Assembly: GCA_017535945.1 (NCBI GenBank)
Contig: JAFXTJ010000120.1
Coordinates: 1-56,711 of the forward strand
Direction of reading: 5' to 3'
DNA: 56,711 nt
Source of the DNA: Lachnospiraceae bacterium
GTDB taxonomy: Bacteria > Bacillota > Clostridia > Lachnospirales > Lachnospiraceae
The position numbers and the translations under genes are program-made. The notes below the pieces were generated by a model. That model had not been told where the DNA came from. It searched no databases and saw only the letters and a list, made by a program, of their open reading frames with translations. Shown piece after piece: positions 34,797 through 47,400 of this stretch; position 1 is the first letter of the stretch, and every line of letters starts with the position of its first letter.

Positions 34797-37729
34797 TCTT
34801 TCAGTATCTCCCTGATCCCTTCCCAATCCAGCTGTGCAAGCCTGGAATTAATTCGCTTAAACCGCTCATTGTGAGGCTCCGGAAGCCTGTATTCCTTCAG
34901 CGATCTCACGACCATGCGGGCCAGCTCGTAATCCTGCATCTGCGCAAATTCCGACAGTCCCTCATAAGCATCCGCCAGCATTTCCGCGGATATATCCGGC
35001 CGGTCTGAGGATCCCTCCGCGACAGCCGCCAGGATATCTTCATAAGAACGATAGAGGCTCAGTAATCCCGCTGTATTTGCTTTGATATACGCTGTATTGT
35101 TTTCGTTTCCGGCTTCCTCCAGCAATCTTGCCTGTTCGGAAAGCTCCATGGCACCGACTGCTCTGGCAGCTGATTTGAGTGCGTGAACCTTGATCGTATA
35201 GTTCACGAGATCCTCATTATCATAGTAAGTCTCTATCTCATCCGCCCTGTCGCCGACAGCGGAATAAAATCCCTCCAGAACCGACAGGTATTCTTCCGTT
35301 CCGCCGCAGTTTTTGACTCCCTGCCCGGGATCGATCCCTTCGCAATGCAGCAGCCATTCCGGAAGCGGTTTCTCTTCCTCATGAGGTTCCCTGTCATTTT
35401 CGGACAGGACGACTTTTTCCTCCGGAAGATATCTGATGAGCATTTCCTCAAGCTTGTCCGCATCAATGGGTTTGGTCAGATAATCATCAAAGCCCGCGGA
35501 AAGATACTTTTCCCTCGCACCGCTTATGGCATTTGCGGTCAGACATACTGCAACTGTATCTCTGTTTGGATCATACGGCAGTTCCCGCATTTCATGCAGT
35601 GTCTGTATGCCGTCCTTGTCGGGCATCATATGATCAAGGAAGACAATATCATACTTCTTTTTCCCGGACATCTTCAGGCATTCTTCGCCGCTCGATGCGG
35701 TATCGATCCGCACTTTGGTGCGCTTCAGGAGATTCCTGAATACCGCAAGATTGGTATTATTGTCATCAACAACAAGAATATCCGCTTCCGGTGCCGTAAA
35801 CTTTTCCCTGTATTTCGTACGGGCAGCCAGCGCAGCACGGTAGGAAGCTTCATAATCTCCGATGGGATCCCATTTGATCACCTTCTGTCTGATGGCAAAA
35901 TGGAAATCCGAACCTTCCCCGTAGACACTTTCGACTTCCAGGGAGGAATCCATCATCTCAAGGAGTTTCTGGGTGATGCTCATGCCCAGACCGGTGCCTT
36001 CCACATTGCGGTTACGCTTTTCTTCGATACGGTCAAACTTGGAGAACAGTTTGCTCATATCCTCTTCTTTTATCCCGATACCGGTGTCTTTTACCGAGAT
36101 CTTCAGCAGGATCGTCCCGTCATCTGTTTCCGGCCTCTCAAAGCTCACCGCAAAAGTCACGCTTCCCTTTTCGGTATATTTCACCGCGTTTGTCAGGATA
36201 TTCGTGACGATCTGCTTGATCCTTACCTCATCACCATACAGGAAATGCGGGGTATCCTTATCTATGTCGAGCTTCAGCTCCAGTCCTTTGTCATCCGCCT
36301 TCGTCCGGCTCATATTGACCAGATCGTTGATGATCGAAGAAAGGTCATATTCGACCGGGATGATCTCCATCTTGCCGGCCTCGATCTTGGAGAAGTCAAG
36401 GATATCATTGATCAGCCCCAGCAGTGTGGATCCGGCAGTCTTGATGCTGGAAGCGTACGTCAGGATATCCTCATCCTCACTCTCCCTCAGGATCATCTCG
36501 TTCATACCGAGTACGGCATTGATCGGTGTACGGATCTCGTGTGACATGTTTGACAGGAATGCCGATTTGGCCTCGCTTGCCGCAACTGCCCGTTCAGAAA
36601 CATCCTTCAGCCGTTCTCTCTCTCTTCTTTCCTTGTCAATATCCTCAGTCACCCACAGGATACGGGCGATCTTTCCGGTATCGTCTCTTTTGGATACGAT
36701 GATACGGCCGCGTCTCCATTTCTTTTCCGGATTCATGACCTCCTTGGTCCATATATCCGTATCACGCATCCTGTCATTGATGGTTTCCAGATCTGTCGAC
36801 TTCAAAAGATCTTCATCTATGCATGATCCATCGATCGTGCGTCTGATCATGGTATTGATGATCTGCTGAAGATCCGTCGGTTTATCCTCAATTGCCTCAT
36901 CAACGGATACATAACCGGCACGGAGCTCGCGGAAAGTATTATTTTCCAGGTTGAGTTCATACATGGAATTGTAGATATTCGCAATGGTGGAGATGATCTC
37001 CATCTGTTCTCTGTTCTTCTGCTCGATCCTGTCTTTTATCTCTTTAGCGTGATTCAGATCGATCAGCACAAACACATACAGCATCACGCATGTACCGACG
37101 ATGAATATGTCGGTTATGGACAGCCCGTAGATGAAAAACTGTATCAGGGAGCCGGCAAACGGGGCGATCGTGAACAGCAGGAGTGAGATCCGGATATCTT
37201 TGTTGATCATCTTATAATACCGGCATATCACTGTCAGAAGTATGACAAGAGTGATCAGGGGGATGATATAGCAGACCATAAACCCCCATGAACGATGATA
37301 TGTGTTCTGCTCATCGATCACATAATAATACCTGCCGAAGATGTTTCCGATCAGCAGGATCTCACTGATACCGACAAGTACATAGATCCCTTTCAGACGT
37401 TTGGGCAGCTCTTTCAGTCCGACATCATTCCTCAGAAGATCACTGAGATAATGGGTAAATCCGCCAATGAGGACCGGCATCATCGCAAAGGTCATGAAAT
37501 TGCCGACACGGACCATCCAATAGCCGGGTTCGCTCATATCCCCTCTGTAGATATAGGAAAACATCTCGAATATGAGCAGGATCATTCCGCCGATTTCCAT
37601 GATCATGAGGGCGGCTTTTCTGCTTTTCTCCAATGAACCGGTCAGAAAAACCAGAAATGCCGTCATGGCACAGACGCAGCTTAACGAAAGCATGACGTCT
37701 GTCTGATGTCTGATAAGAAAATCAAGCAT
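34781..37729 (-). CDS. Hybrid histidine kinase with receiver and HPt
   Basis: This membrane kinase has 982 residues. About seven membrane helices (10-235) form a sensor unlike the Cache sensor of the other kinase. A PAS-like region, HisKA box [12 protein letters not shown] (His near 396), ATPase domain (DTGIGIKEED, GTGLGMSIT), one receiver (Asp near 698, FLDHMMPDKDG) and a C-terminal HPt (His near 848, KVHALKSAARAVG) follow. The full relay is in one chain, and no response regulator with an output lies beside it. Base composition is more AT-rich than that of most neighbours. It heads an operon with two hydrolases and mnmA. Confidence 0.93.
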   Translation of the reverse strand: MLDFLIRHQTDVMLSLSCVCAMTAFLVFLTGSLEKSRKAALMIMEIGGMILLIFEMFSYIYRGDMSEPGYWMVRVGNFMTFAMMPVLIGGFTHYLSDLLRNDVGLKELPKRLKGIYVLVGISEILLIGNIFGRYYYVIDEQNTYHRSWGFMVCYIIPLITLVILLTVICRYYKMINKDIRISLLLFTIAPFAGSLIQFFIYGLSITDIFIVGTCVMLYVFVLIDLNHAKEIKDRIEQKNREQMEIISTIANIYNSMYELNLENNTFRELRAGYVSVDEAIEDKPTDLQQIINTMIRRTIDGSCIDEDLLKSTDLETINDRMRDTDIWTKEVMNPEKKWRRGRIIVSKRDDTGKIARILWVTEDIDKERRERERLKDVSERAVAASEAKSAFLSNMSHEIRTPINAVLGMNEMILRESEDEDILTYASSIKTAGSTLLGLINDILDFSKIEAGKMEIIPVEYDLSSIINDLVNMSRTKADDKGLELKLDIDKDTPHFLYGDEVRIKQIVTNILTNAVKYTEKGSVTFAVSFERPETDDGTILLKISVKDTGIGIKEEDMSKLFSKFDRIEEKRNRNVEGTGLGMSITQKLLEMMDSSLEVESVYGEGSDFHFAIRQKVIKWDPIGDYEASYRAALAARTKYREKFTAPEADILVVDDNNTNLAVFRNLLKRTKVRIDTASSGEECLKMSGKKKYDIVFLDHMMPDKDGIQTLHEMRELPYDPNRDTVAVCLTANAISGAREKYLSAGFDDYLTKPIDADKLEEMLIRYLPEEKVVLSENDREPHEEEKPLPEWLLHCEGIDPGQGVKNCGGTEEYLSVLEGFYSAVGDRADEIETYYDNEDLVNYTIKVHALKSAARAVGAMELSEQARLLEEAGNENNTAYIKANTAGLLSLYRSYEDILAAVAEGSSDRPDISAEMLADAYEGLSEFAQMQDYELARMVVRSLKEYRLPEPHNERFKRINSRLAQLDWEGIREILKEWDRS

Positions 37730-37777
37730 GATCGCAGGTTCTCCTTTGTCCCATATGTATCTGACATTAAATTGAAA

Positions 37778-37822
37778 AAACCGCGAAGCGAGCGGTTTGA
37801 GAATCGTTCTGTACTTCGCGGT
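37778..37822 (-). terminator. Terminator with a competing hairpin
   Basis: On the minus strand the stem AAACCGC/GCGGTTT (37798-37792 with 37784-37778) is followed by TTTTTT. A second, longer pairing ACCGCGAAG/CTTCGCGGT (37822-37814 with 37788-37780) uses the same 3' arm and is followed by the same T-run. It lies between the recombinase remnant and the hybrid kinase and may end island transcripts or act as a leader attenuator for the kinase. Confidence 0.65.
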
Positions 37823-37858
37823 ATAGTGGGCCTCTCTTCCGTCGTGTCGAACCCCCAG

Positions 37859-38423
37859 TTAAAAAGAAGAACATAACTCCATCTCTTCACCGTCTACCGT
37901 TTCATACTTTAACGGCGTCATCTTAATAGGTTTATACGACTTCAGATCACATTTATAGTTGGGATCGAAATAATTCAGGAATTCTTTCCTACTTTTGATC
38001 AATTCCATGGTTTCCTGAATATTCAATCTTCTCTGGTCCTCTGTAAAAAAGAACGTAACCACGATTTCGTCATTATAAACATATTTTTTCAATCAAAGCG
38101 TCAAGAAGCTTCTGCCTATTTTTTAAATTATCAAGGTTACCGGTAAATGAATAGAAGAAGCGAATGATATCCTCGACTTTAAGTTCGGCATCTTTACGCA
38201 ACAAGGCATTATCAAGTGCTTCCTGCATTGCGGCTTCCTCTTTATCAAGTTCCTCCAACTCGGTATTGAACGCTTTCGTATAAGCTCCGTTCTTTATAGC
38301 ATCCATAATATTCTTCCGGCTCTTTCGTATAGTCTTTAACCCGTCTTCATACGATTCGATCAGCTCTTCAATGCCGTTATGCTCTGAAAGATATTGTTCA
38401 TCAAAGGTCAAAACAAAATACAT
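37859..38423 (-). pseudogene. C-terminal remnant of a large serine recombinase
   Basis: Two overlapping frames (38423-38073 and 38092-37859) together read as the C-terminal part of a large serine recombinase: a coiled-coil with IRKSRKNIMDAIKNGAYTK and ELDKEEAAMQEALD, then the conserved end LLDALIEK with KYVYNDEIVVTFFF. The join is a run of six A at about 38083-38088; one base fewer restores the frame. The catalytic N-terminal domain, DNA-binding zinc domain and about 300 residues are missing, with unrelated sequence upstream. It is a dead fragment of an integrase, evidence of past insertion here. Confidence 0.85.
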
Positions 38424-38498
38424 TTTATTGTATCTCTAATGGCCTTTCAATTATTATACGCACCGGACCGGAAAATGCGACATCCTTTTCAGGATTTT

Positions 38499-41400
38499 TT
38501 ATTTTTGACTCCCGCGCTTGAGGTTTATGCCATCCATGTATCCGTCGTACTGTTTAAACATCCCTTCTTCGGGATAGTTTCCGGAATATATATGCCAGAC
38601 GGCCGGATCGATCTTTGCTCCGCTTGCATATACGGTACCCGCAGGGACACTGTCGGAATCCATGACAAGATCGATCTTTTCATTTCTGTAATCTGCAGGC
38701 GAAAGATCCAACACACCGTTAAGCTTTAAGGGATGTCCGGGTTTTTCTTTTATCCTCGTGTCGGCTTTATCGAACACGGTGATATCGCCAAATACTCCAG
38801 TACCTCCGACAAGGATGACTGCATCTCCGGAGCTTGCCGACTTAGTCCGAAGATCCGTGATGTTGATATTCCCGTCTACCGATATCTCTGCGATCGCCTT
38901 CTGCTTATTTTCCGGATCCGGATTCGGCTCAAACTCAGGATTCAGGAAGACGTTCGGAACCGTAAGATCACCCGTGCAGTAAGCTCTGACCCATCCCCTG
39001 TTTTGTGCCAGAAGCTCCAGTCTCGAGTTCTTACCGCCTGTTATGCCCGAGGCGCGGATCGGTATGTACTCAGTCCCGTATTTTTCCTTGTCTGCGGAAA
39101 GCCGCAATGTGTATGACGAAAGGTTGAAGGCCGAAGTTGTCTCAACATAATCCCGTGCAGCTTTGTTATAGGCAACAGGGATCAGCATTACACCGTCGGC
39201 AAGCGTCAGATTGCCGGAAAGTTTGATATTTCCAGCATATCTAACCCGGACATAGTCAAAGCCCTCGTTATGGTCAACATACAGTTTAAGAGTGCCGGCC
39301 TTTTTCGGAAGCGGGAGAGGCGCATATACACCTTTTGCATTCTTGATGTCATAAATGCCGAGATCATCAGCAAACTGGATATCATAATCCTCATAGTAAG
39401 CACCCGGCCTGTATCCGCCGTCATATTCAAGAAGCTTGTAACGGTTGAGTGCATCTATCTGGGCAACGGCCTCCTCATACGTCAGAAAATCCATGGCCGG
39501 AAGCTCTGTCCTCGATTTTACTTCATCACTGTTGGCCCGTTTAAGGATACTCCGATACATGTGCAGGCAGATCACCGCTTTCTGCGCGGTAAACACGATC
39601 GTGTTGCCCGTCTTGATCACGTGTCCGTTGTCCTTCAGCGGGTCACCGTCATCAAGTTTTGACATCATGGTAGATGACGGCCGGAAGTACCTGTTACCGG
39701 CAAGCGGCGCCGTGGCTAGTATCATTCCTTCCACGGGCTTTGATACATCCGTATAAGTGATAACTCCGCCTTCTTCCTTGCCGCCTTCCGTGTTCTCCCT
39801 TATCTCGACCTGTATTGGTGCATCGTTTGGAAGGTCGGGTCCGATATCGGCAAGACATTTTACTTCACCCGAAACGGTCAGCTGGCTGATGCCTCCTCTG
39901 CCCTTTTTATCAAGAGCGGACTTCTTCAGTGAAAAGACTGCGCCGGGAGAGCCTACAGAATCTACGATGACATCCTTCAGTGATATCTTTCCGTCGGTTG
40001 CTTTGTCTTTTACCGTCCTGTTGTTGTCGCCGACATATGCCTGTCCGGCCTTAAGACAGCTTGAATTATCTATTTCCGTCGTCCCCTTAACGGTGATATT
40101 GGCAGCTGCCACTTCGGAAGTTGTTGAAAGCGTTGCACCATCCGCGGTCAGATTACCGCGTACCCCGAGCTTACTGTTATGAAGCTTAAGTCCTTTGGCA
40201 GTTACCGCACTTACCGATGATTCCGGGATTTCGCAATCATCAAACTCTATCACGGAATCAGCCTTTATACTGTAGGGAATGTCCGTATCATATACCTTTG
40301 ATCTTTTTGACTTGCCCCTGGCTGTTATGCTAAGGTCATGTATCGTCGTGGGCGCATTGAAAGTGAGTACGGAGGACGATGTGTACACATGCTTATCGTT
40401 GCCGGTAATAGTCAGATGACAGATCTTCGAGGGCATGGTAAGTGCCACGGGAGCATCTCCCGTACCGGCATCGCGCTGAAAATCGATCTTTACGTAAGAG
40501 TTATCATCCCCGGCCGTTTTTGATCCGATACGGTCGATCTCGGCTGCTGCATCGGCAAAATCGACGAACAAACCCTCGTATGACTTAGCGGTCATTTGTT
40601 CATCTCTGTATCCCAGAACATGTAAAAGCGGAGATGTATTTGTATTGGTAATGTATACGCCGGATCCCGATTTGATCATATAATCATCATCAGGTTTTGC
40701 TTGCAGCTTAAGGTCTGTAAGCCCGGCTTTACCCATCGTAAGGAGCTTGCAGTTATACCACCCGTTCTCGGTCTTCCATGTTGTCTTATCGCCGTTGAAC
40801 AGTCCCTTGTTATTCGGTGATGAAAGGCTCAGCTTGGCTTTGGTTTCCTCGGGATCGGTAACAAGAGAATACTTGGGGTTACCTGAATCATCAACCTCAT
40901 ATTGGTTCTTCTCCACATCAAACCTTCTGAGCAACGGCATCAGTGTGACCTTCACCCCATCGATCCGGCCGTTTATCGATAATTGGCTCGTACCCGCAGC
41001 TTTGGCCGAAGGTGTCGTGAAACAGTACTTGATGTCAAGCCCGGGGGCACCTGAATCGGAAATGATATCGGTGATGATAGTTGTATTCTGTCCGCCGCCT
41101 ATCAAACACTTGTCAGTACCGTTCGGTTGCTGGCCGACATGCACCGTTTTGACAGAAAGCTTCCCTGTCGTTTTGCCCGACTTATCCGCAGCCATACTGA
41201 GCTCGGATTTCTTGTTCATGATAAGCTCGCCGACTGTTACATCGCCGACTGCATTAACCTTTGCCTCATCATAAAGACGCATTGTTGCTGCAGTCGTCTT
41301 ACCCTCCAGCTTTATTTCGGCATTTTCATGTGCTCTTAACTCGCCTACATTGACGGTTCCTGTAACGGAGGATTTAACAGGCAATACCATGGTGCCCTTG

Positions 41401-44400
41401 CTGCCGGTGATGCTTGAAAAAACAGGTGGAGGAGTGACGTTGTTGTATATCGAATACTCGAGCGTTTTTCCGTTTGCAAGGGTAACGGCGGTTATCCAGC
41501 CATCCAGGTTTCCCGCATAATAAACATAGTAATTCTTTCCGGGAAGCTTCTGTCTTGTAGTAGTGGTAATTGTGATATTCGGTCCGATCGTACAATCGGT
41601 CTGCGGTGCAAAAGCGCCCCTATAAACAAGTATTACCTGTCCATGCACCTCTCCAGCACACTCCAAATCTATCCTACGGGCTGCGGATGCTTTCGGCATC
41701 GTAAGCGCTGCAACGTCTTTTGTTCCATAGACAGCTTCAACATAACTTCCTGCCACCTGGCTTTTCGGATCCGTTATGGCAGAAGCGTCCACGACCGCAT
41801 TCGTGCGCCAGCACCCTCCTTGAAGGAACACGATAGAGTATGCCCTGTTCTTGTTATTCGCAATGTTGATAGCAGCCACGGCTTCATTCCATGACCTCGC
41901 ATAACCAAGCACATCATGCGAATCCGCATCCTCCAGGCGAATAAGCATTTTGGACTTATCATCGTTTATCACATACCCTGAGCTGTCCTTGTAAGAATAA
42001 TATGGCTTCTCTTGCGTTACTACACGACCATCTTTGACAAACAATCCATATGCAAAGAAATGATCGGCATCAGCTACGGGAACATATGCAAGTCTTCTGC
42101 CTGCGTAGGATTTCCACGAAAACTCCGGGACATTCTCCAGTGGCTTAAGGTCTCCCTTATACGGTACAAGAAGCCCTATGAACACAGGGCCTGTAACCGC
42201 CCCCTTGATGCTGAGAAGTGAAGGCCCCTCAAGTGATTTGGTTGCTGCATATATCGTGCTCTTAACCGGATCTCCATTTTCGGCAGTGTTATCCGTCGAA
42301 AGATCACCGATCTCCGCGGTTGTTTCGAAATCAACTCGTGTATTTATAAGGCTCAAACTGCCTATTGTCGTCTTGCCGGGAAATACCAGTTCACAATTGG
42401 TGGCAGTAAACGTTTCAAAGCTGACTTTGCCTTTACCGGGTTCGTCACTCTTGGGCCCGGCAGTATTATAAAAATAAATATCGGTAAGAGTGATCTTGTT
42501 ATAGCCCGTAAGCGCACCGGAATAACAGATCTTTGATGTTTTATTTTCTATCCCCGAGATTATATCCAGTTCTTTCATCCTGTCTTTTGCAGGAAGAGAC
42601 AACGGGCTGAATACGTAATTGTCCGTGATCACGGTGTCCGTAAGCGTAGGATGCGAAGGATCATAATCACCTGCCTTCGTAAGAACCCTCATCTCATACT
42701 TTGCCGAGCTGTCATTAATGCCGTTGATCTCGGCCGTAGCCTGCGCAAGATCACAATAATACGAAGTGAACTCATTTCCTTCATCGACTCTCTTGAGTTC
42801 CACTATCGGAGCAAGTACCATATCATCGGATGACGTTTTCACAAGATAGATCGCGTTGGAATACTTAACAGGATAGTATTCATCCATACTGTATCCATAA
42901 AGGTCTATTTTGAACATGCTCAATGGATTGTTTCCAACAACCGCCAGTTCGCCCGTTGCCGGGAACGAAAGCTTAACACTCTCATTTGCTCCTGCCGCTA
43001 TGGTAGTTACAGCAGGCTGCATCTCTTTGATATCAGGACCACCATACCAACTCAGTTTGACCGGATATCCCGATACTTTTCCGGTGATGGTTACTCGCGG
43101 CTTATTCTTGGCATTTCGGTTGTAATACAAGATGGAGTTATGTTCGTCGTCGTTGCTAACAATATCATTGATCGTAACAAATACATCGCTTCCCCCATCT
43201 GCCGCAACATACGAAGATCCGCCCAGCGTAAGTTTTCCCGTTATCTTGGCATCTCCCTTGTACACTAATCTCCTGTAATGACCAAGCGAAATGTTCCTGA
43301 CATTGACCTTGCCGTTAACCGTGAAATAGTCAGATTGCTCACCGGATGTCCCATTTACCATAGTCACATCGTCCGCTGTAAGGGATCCTACAGTTGCTCC
43401 GTAGTATTCATCCGTCAGATTAAGCTCTCCGGCAGTGACCGCAGTTTTTTCCGCTAAGATCGATCCGGCATTGACAACGGATGCCTTCAGGGTCTTTCCG
43501 TGCATTTCAAATTCACCGGCACTCAGTTTTGTAACACTGATATCTCCCGCAACGATATTGTCCCCTGTATAAAGCTCTTCGAATCCGGTGATTGAGCCGT
43601 TGATGACCGGAGAAAGATTATCTTTATCCTTGGCCAGCCTGAAGACGGCAGAGTTCTTATTGTTGCCCGATACGTTTCCGATAAAAGGTACATATGTCCT
43701 CAATTTGACGTCGAAAGTATTAGCCAGATAAACAGATCCCTTGTCTTCGGAGTCGATATCAAGATTATTGGTCACAACAGCCTGACGGGCATATTCCCCG
43801 AACTCAAGATAGAATCCGCCCGCCTTTAAAGGCTGTGATCTGTTGGCATATGTATTTGATTTTACTTCTATGGTTTGAGGCGCACCGTTAAGAGACGGGT
43901 ATGTGACCGTGCTTCCCTCCCGGTAATATGCCACCGGAGCGATCGAAAGATAATCAAACAGTGTAAACGACGTAAGGGTCAGGGCGTTCGTATAGAGAAT
44001 GGTGCTGCTCATATTCTGTTCATTGCCGACAACATAGAGTTTATCGATGTTGGCCGACTGCGGAAACTTGAGCTCTATAGCCGGATTGCCCGGATCATCC
44101 TCGCTTCCCTGATCTTTGATGACAATGAATTCATACTTCTGCTTTGTCTTCTTTGCATTGACAGCTGCAACGGCACCGTCCCACGAATCATAGTAGTCGA
44201 TCACTGCAAGAGGATCATCGCACGCAGAAGATACAGCTGTCTTACCGTAAGAGGGAGTATAATAATTATTCCTGGCTTCAGGTATGGTAACTACCGCTAT
44301 ATCCACATCGCTTCCCTTATACAGATGGAAAGTATTACCGTCCTTCTTGAGATAGTAGCCGTTTGTGTTATAGTATCCGTCCTTAACCTTTGACCCGTAG

Positions 44401-47400
44401 GCCGTCTTATCAACATCTGTGTAGTATTTTGTCTGACCGCCTTCATCATACGTCCAGCAACTCTCGGGAATGTTTGAATTCCCTGCAACCGGAGGCTCAT
44501 CCGAAGTTATCGCATGATAAGGCACGAACTGGTCGATGGTGCCGTTCTTGGCCGTAAGAAGCGCCATGCCTCCGGAAGGATATGTTGTGTCGTCAGGCTT
44601 CTTCTCCAGTTTGGGAATGGATTTGCCGTCAGCGCTCTTAACACACACCCTTATGCGGCAACCTTTATCCTGCAGTGTCACATTTCCGGTCACGTTAAGA
44701 AATGGTGTGCCGGGTGCCGACCGGAGTGAAGGGTTCTGAACGGTCGCAAGTGTGGCATTTGCTGTGATGTTTGTGATGTTGCCCACATCGAATGCTCCGC
44801 GCGATTCAACCCACGAATCGCCGCTCATGTATAGATCGTTGATCTTCACGGCATCGGCTTTAAGCTCATTGCCGCTTCCGGACATCACAGAATCACCGCA
44901 CATCTGTGCTTCGGTCACGGTAGCCTTGGACGTGCCCGTGCCTCCGTTATCCGTGACCATCCAGATCTGACCGTGGTTCTCAAGCTTTGCTACAGTAAGA
45001 GTCGGTGCGATCCACGATCCTTGTGTGTTCTTATAATCAGACATGATCACCCTGGAGTTCAGGGGGATAACAAGATTGGCAACATTTGCGACGGAACCGG
45101 CAATAACACTTACCTCTCCGCCTTTAAGGTCAAAGTCAGCTCTCGGATCATATGCGGCGTCCGCAAGCTTTCCGCCTGTGGCGGAAGTTGCATATCCAAC
45201 GAGCTTATTTACTTCATCCTGGGTATAACCGGCTGCCTTCTGGACATCGGAAACAACGCACGTCATGACGCGAGTAGGGATATCACCTGCAATCTGCATT
45301 GTTCCCTTCTTGGCAGAATCATTGAATATCACGGGTGAATTGAATCTTATGTCGGAGCCTTTAAGATCCAGCACATGTCCTGCTATATCGATCGTCGCAG
45401 CGGTATAAGGAGAAAGCTCGTTACCCTTTTTGTCACAGACTCTCAGGTCCAGATCCTCGAATGTCACATCGCATGAGAACTTCGTTGATACCTGATATTT
45501 CATGACGGATATCTCGCCGGAAGTTGATCCATGACCCCTGAAGATCATTCTTTTTGCCTTCTTGGGGAAGGTCATCATACGATCCGTATCAATGTCAGAA
45601 TCACCGATATCAAGGTCGAGCATGTATGTCTTGTCCGGATCATTAAGAGCGGCTACGGCTGCAGAAGCATCAGACCACTGCGCATAACTTCCCAGAAGTT
45701 TAAATGCCTGAGATTCATCGTTAAACTCACTTATCTCATACGGAGGTTCTGTCGCATATGCTTTTTTCTGTGTACCGTCGTACTTAACACATACATACGT
45801 CTTTTCATAAGTACTGTTGAGCGGAAGATACACTGACATGAAATCGGGCATCGATGTCTGATCGGTCATGAACAGATAATCCGGAAAATCCGGCTGTTGT
45901 CCCGGTGTGATCACTTTACCGGAACCATTATCCTTGATGGCATGAGCATCCCTGTTTGTGTTTGAATAGTGATACCCGCCGGAGGGATTGATCTGATTTT
46001 GATATTCCACCATCGTCATTATGTCCGAGGACGTGTTGATATCACCATATGATATTCCAAACCGGAGACCGCATCCCTTATCGGCGGTTATGGCACCGAA
46101 GATCTTCACGTCAGTGGCATGGTAATCCTTCAGGATGACCGGAGAATGAAGCGGGTAATTCTTATCGGGATTGCCACTGTCGTCGTTTTCATAGTCCTGT
46201 GTAACCTTTATTGACGTCAAGCCAGGTGTGGTTTCACTATCCACACCGAGAAACGTATCGTTGTTGAGGCACAGTATCGACCCTCCGTGAAGAGTGGTAG
46301 TACCCGTTACATAGAGTATTTCCGCGGCAAGAACGGAAAGCCTCGTCAGTTCAAGAGACTGTACCCGGAAAATACCTTCCTTCATTACCACCGTTCCATC
46401 GATCGCCACGGGAACAGGTGACTGGAAAGTCATTCCTGACGAGATTGTTATCGTGGTAAAATGCTGATCCGACCCTGTGGCAAGATTTGGACAGATCACG
46501 AGACGGGTCACACAGTTGGGAACAACAACATCATCTGTTATAGTGAATTCATTCTTTCCGAGATAGAGGATGTATTCACCCGTTTTGCCTTTAAACCTCT
46601 TATTCGGATCCGTGATATAGCTTATAGCATCTTCTATGGTATCCGCATATTCTCCATGATCCGGATCACCCTTCATTATGATATAGACTTTATCGATCGT
46701 AATGGATATGGCATATACCGAAAAACTGTCGGCTTCAAAAGTCACGGTATGTGCTTCTTCATCAACCCGGCAGGGAACCGATTCATACTCGTAACTTACA
46801 CCTGCCCCTTCAGCTATCTCCTTCTGATGAAGGATCCCGAGGCCGTCAGTATCAAATTCGGGATCAAGGTTAAGAGTGACAGTGACAGAAGCTGCGGGAT
46901 CTTTGATCTCTCTTTCCCACACAGCCTGCTCTTCTTCCTCTGTTCCGGATCCTGCTATTGCAAACGTATCTTCTCCTTCACCGTCTTCGGAAGGCTGGCC
47001 CTGTGCAACATTTACGACGCTGTACAGTGAGATGTCAAGGTAATCCACGATCCTTGCATTATCCCTGCCTCCAATAACATCCGAAGAAGCTTCTTCGCAT
47101 GCGTTTTCAAACGCCTCTATCTGCTCTGCCGTAAGGGAGCCTTCTCCTGTCTCGGGAACATCGGCGACCTCGAGGCGTGCGCTTCCCGGAAATTCAGTCT
47201 GATCACCGTTTGCGGACGGCTGTATCTCTATCTTCCCGCTCACGATATCTTCCGCCTTATCCGTCACGACGGAATCCCCGGTCCTGATAAGTGTGGGCGC
47301 CGGAGCAAATATGGTCTTGTCTACTTTCAGAGTGTATCGTCCGACCTCATTATCATCCGAGTAAGCATCGATATCGGAAATCAGCTCATCCGCAGATCCT

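Noticed and set aside
37846-37860. tRNA fragment at the left island end
   Set aside because: GTCGAACCCCC resembles a T-arm, but no acceptor or anticodon arm can be built around it.
38499-38700. A sortase signal or other anchor at the end of the giant protein
   Set aside because: The last residues (YDGYMDGINLKRGSQK) have no LPxTG-like motif, no hydrophobic helix and no choline-binding or SLH repeat.
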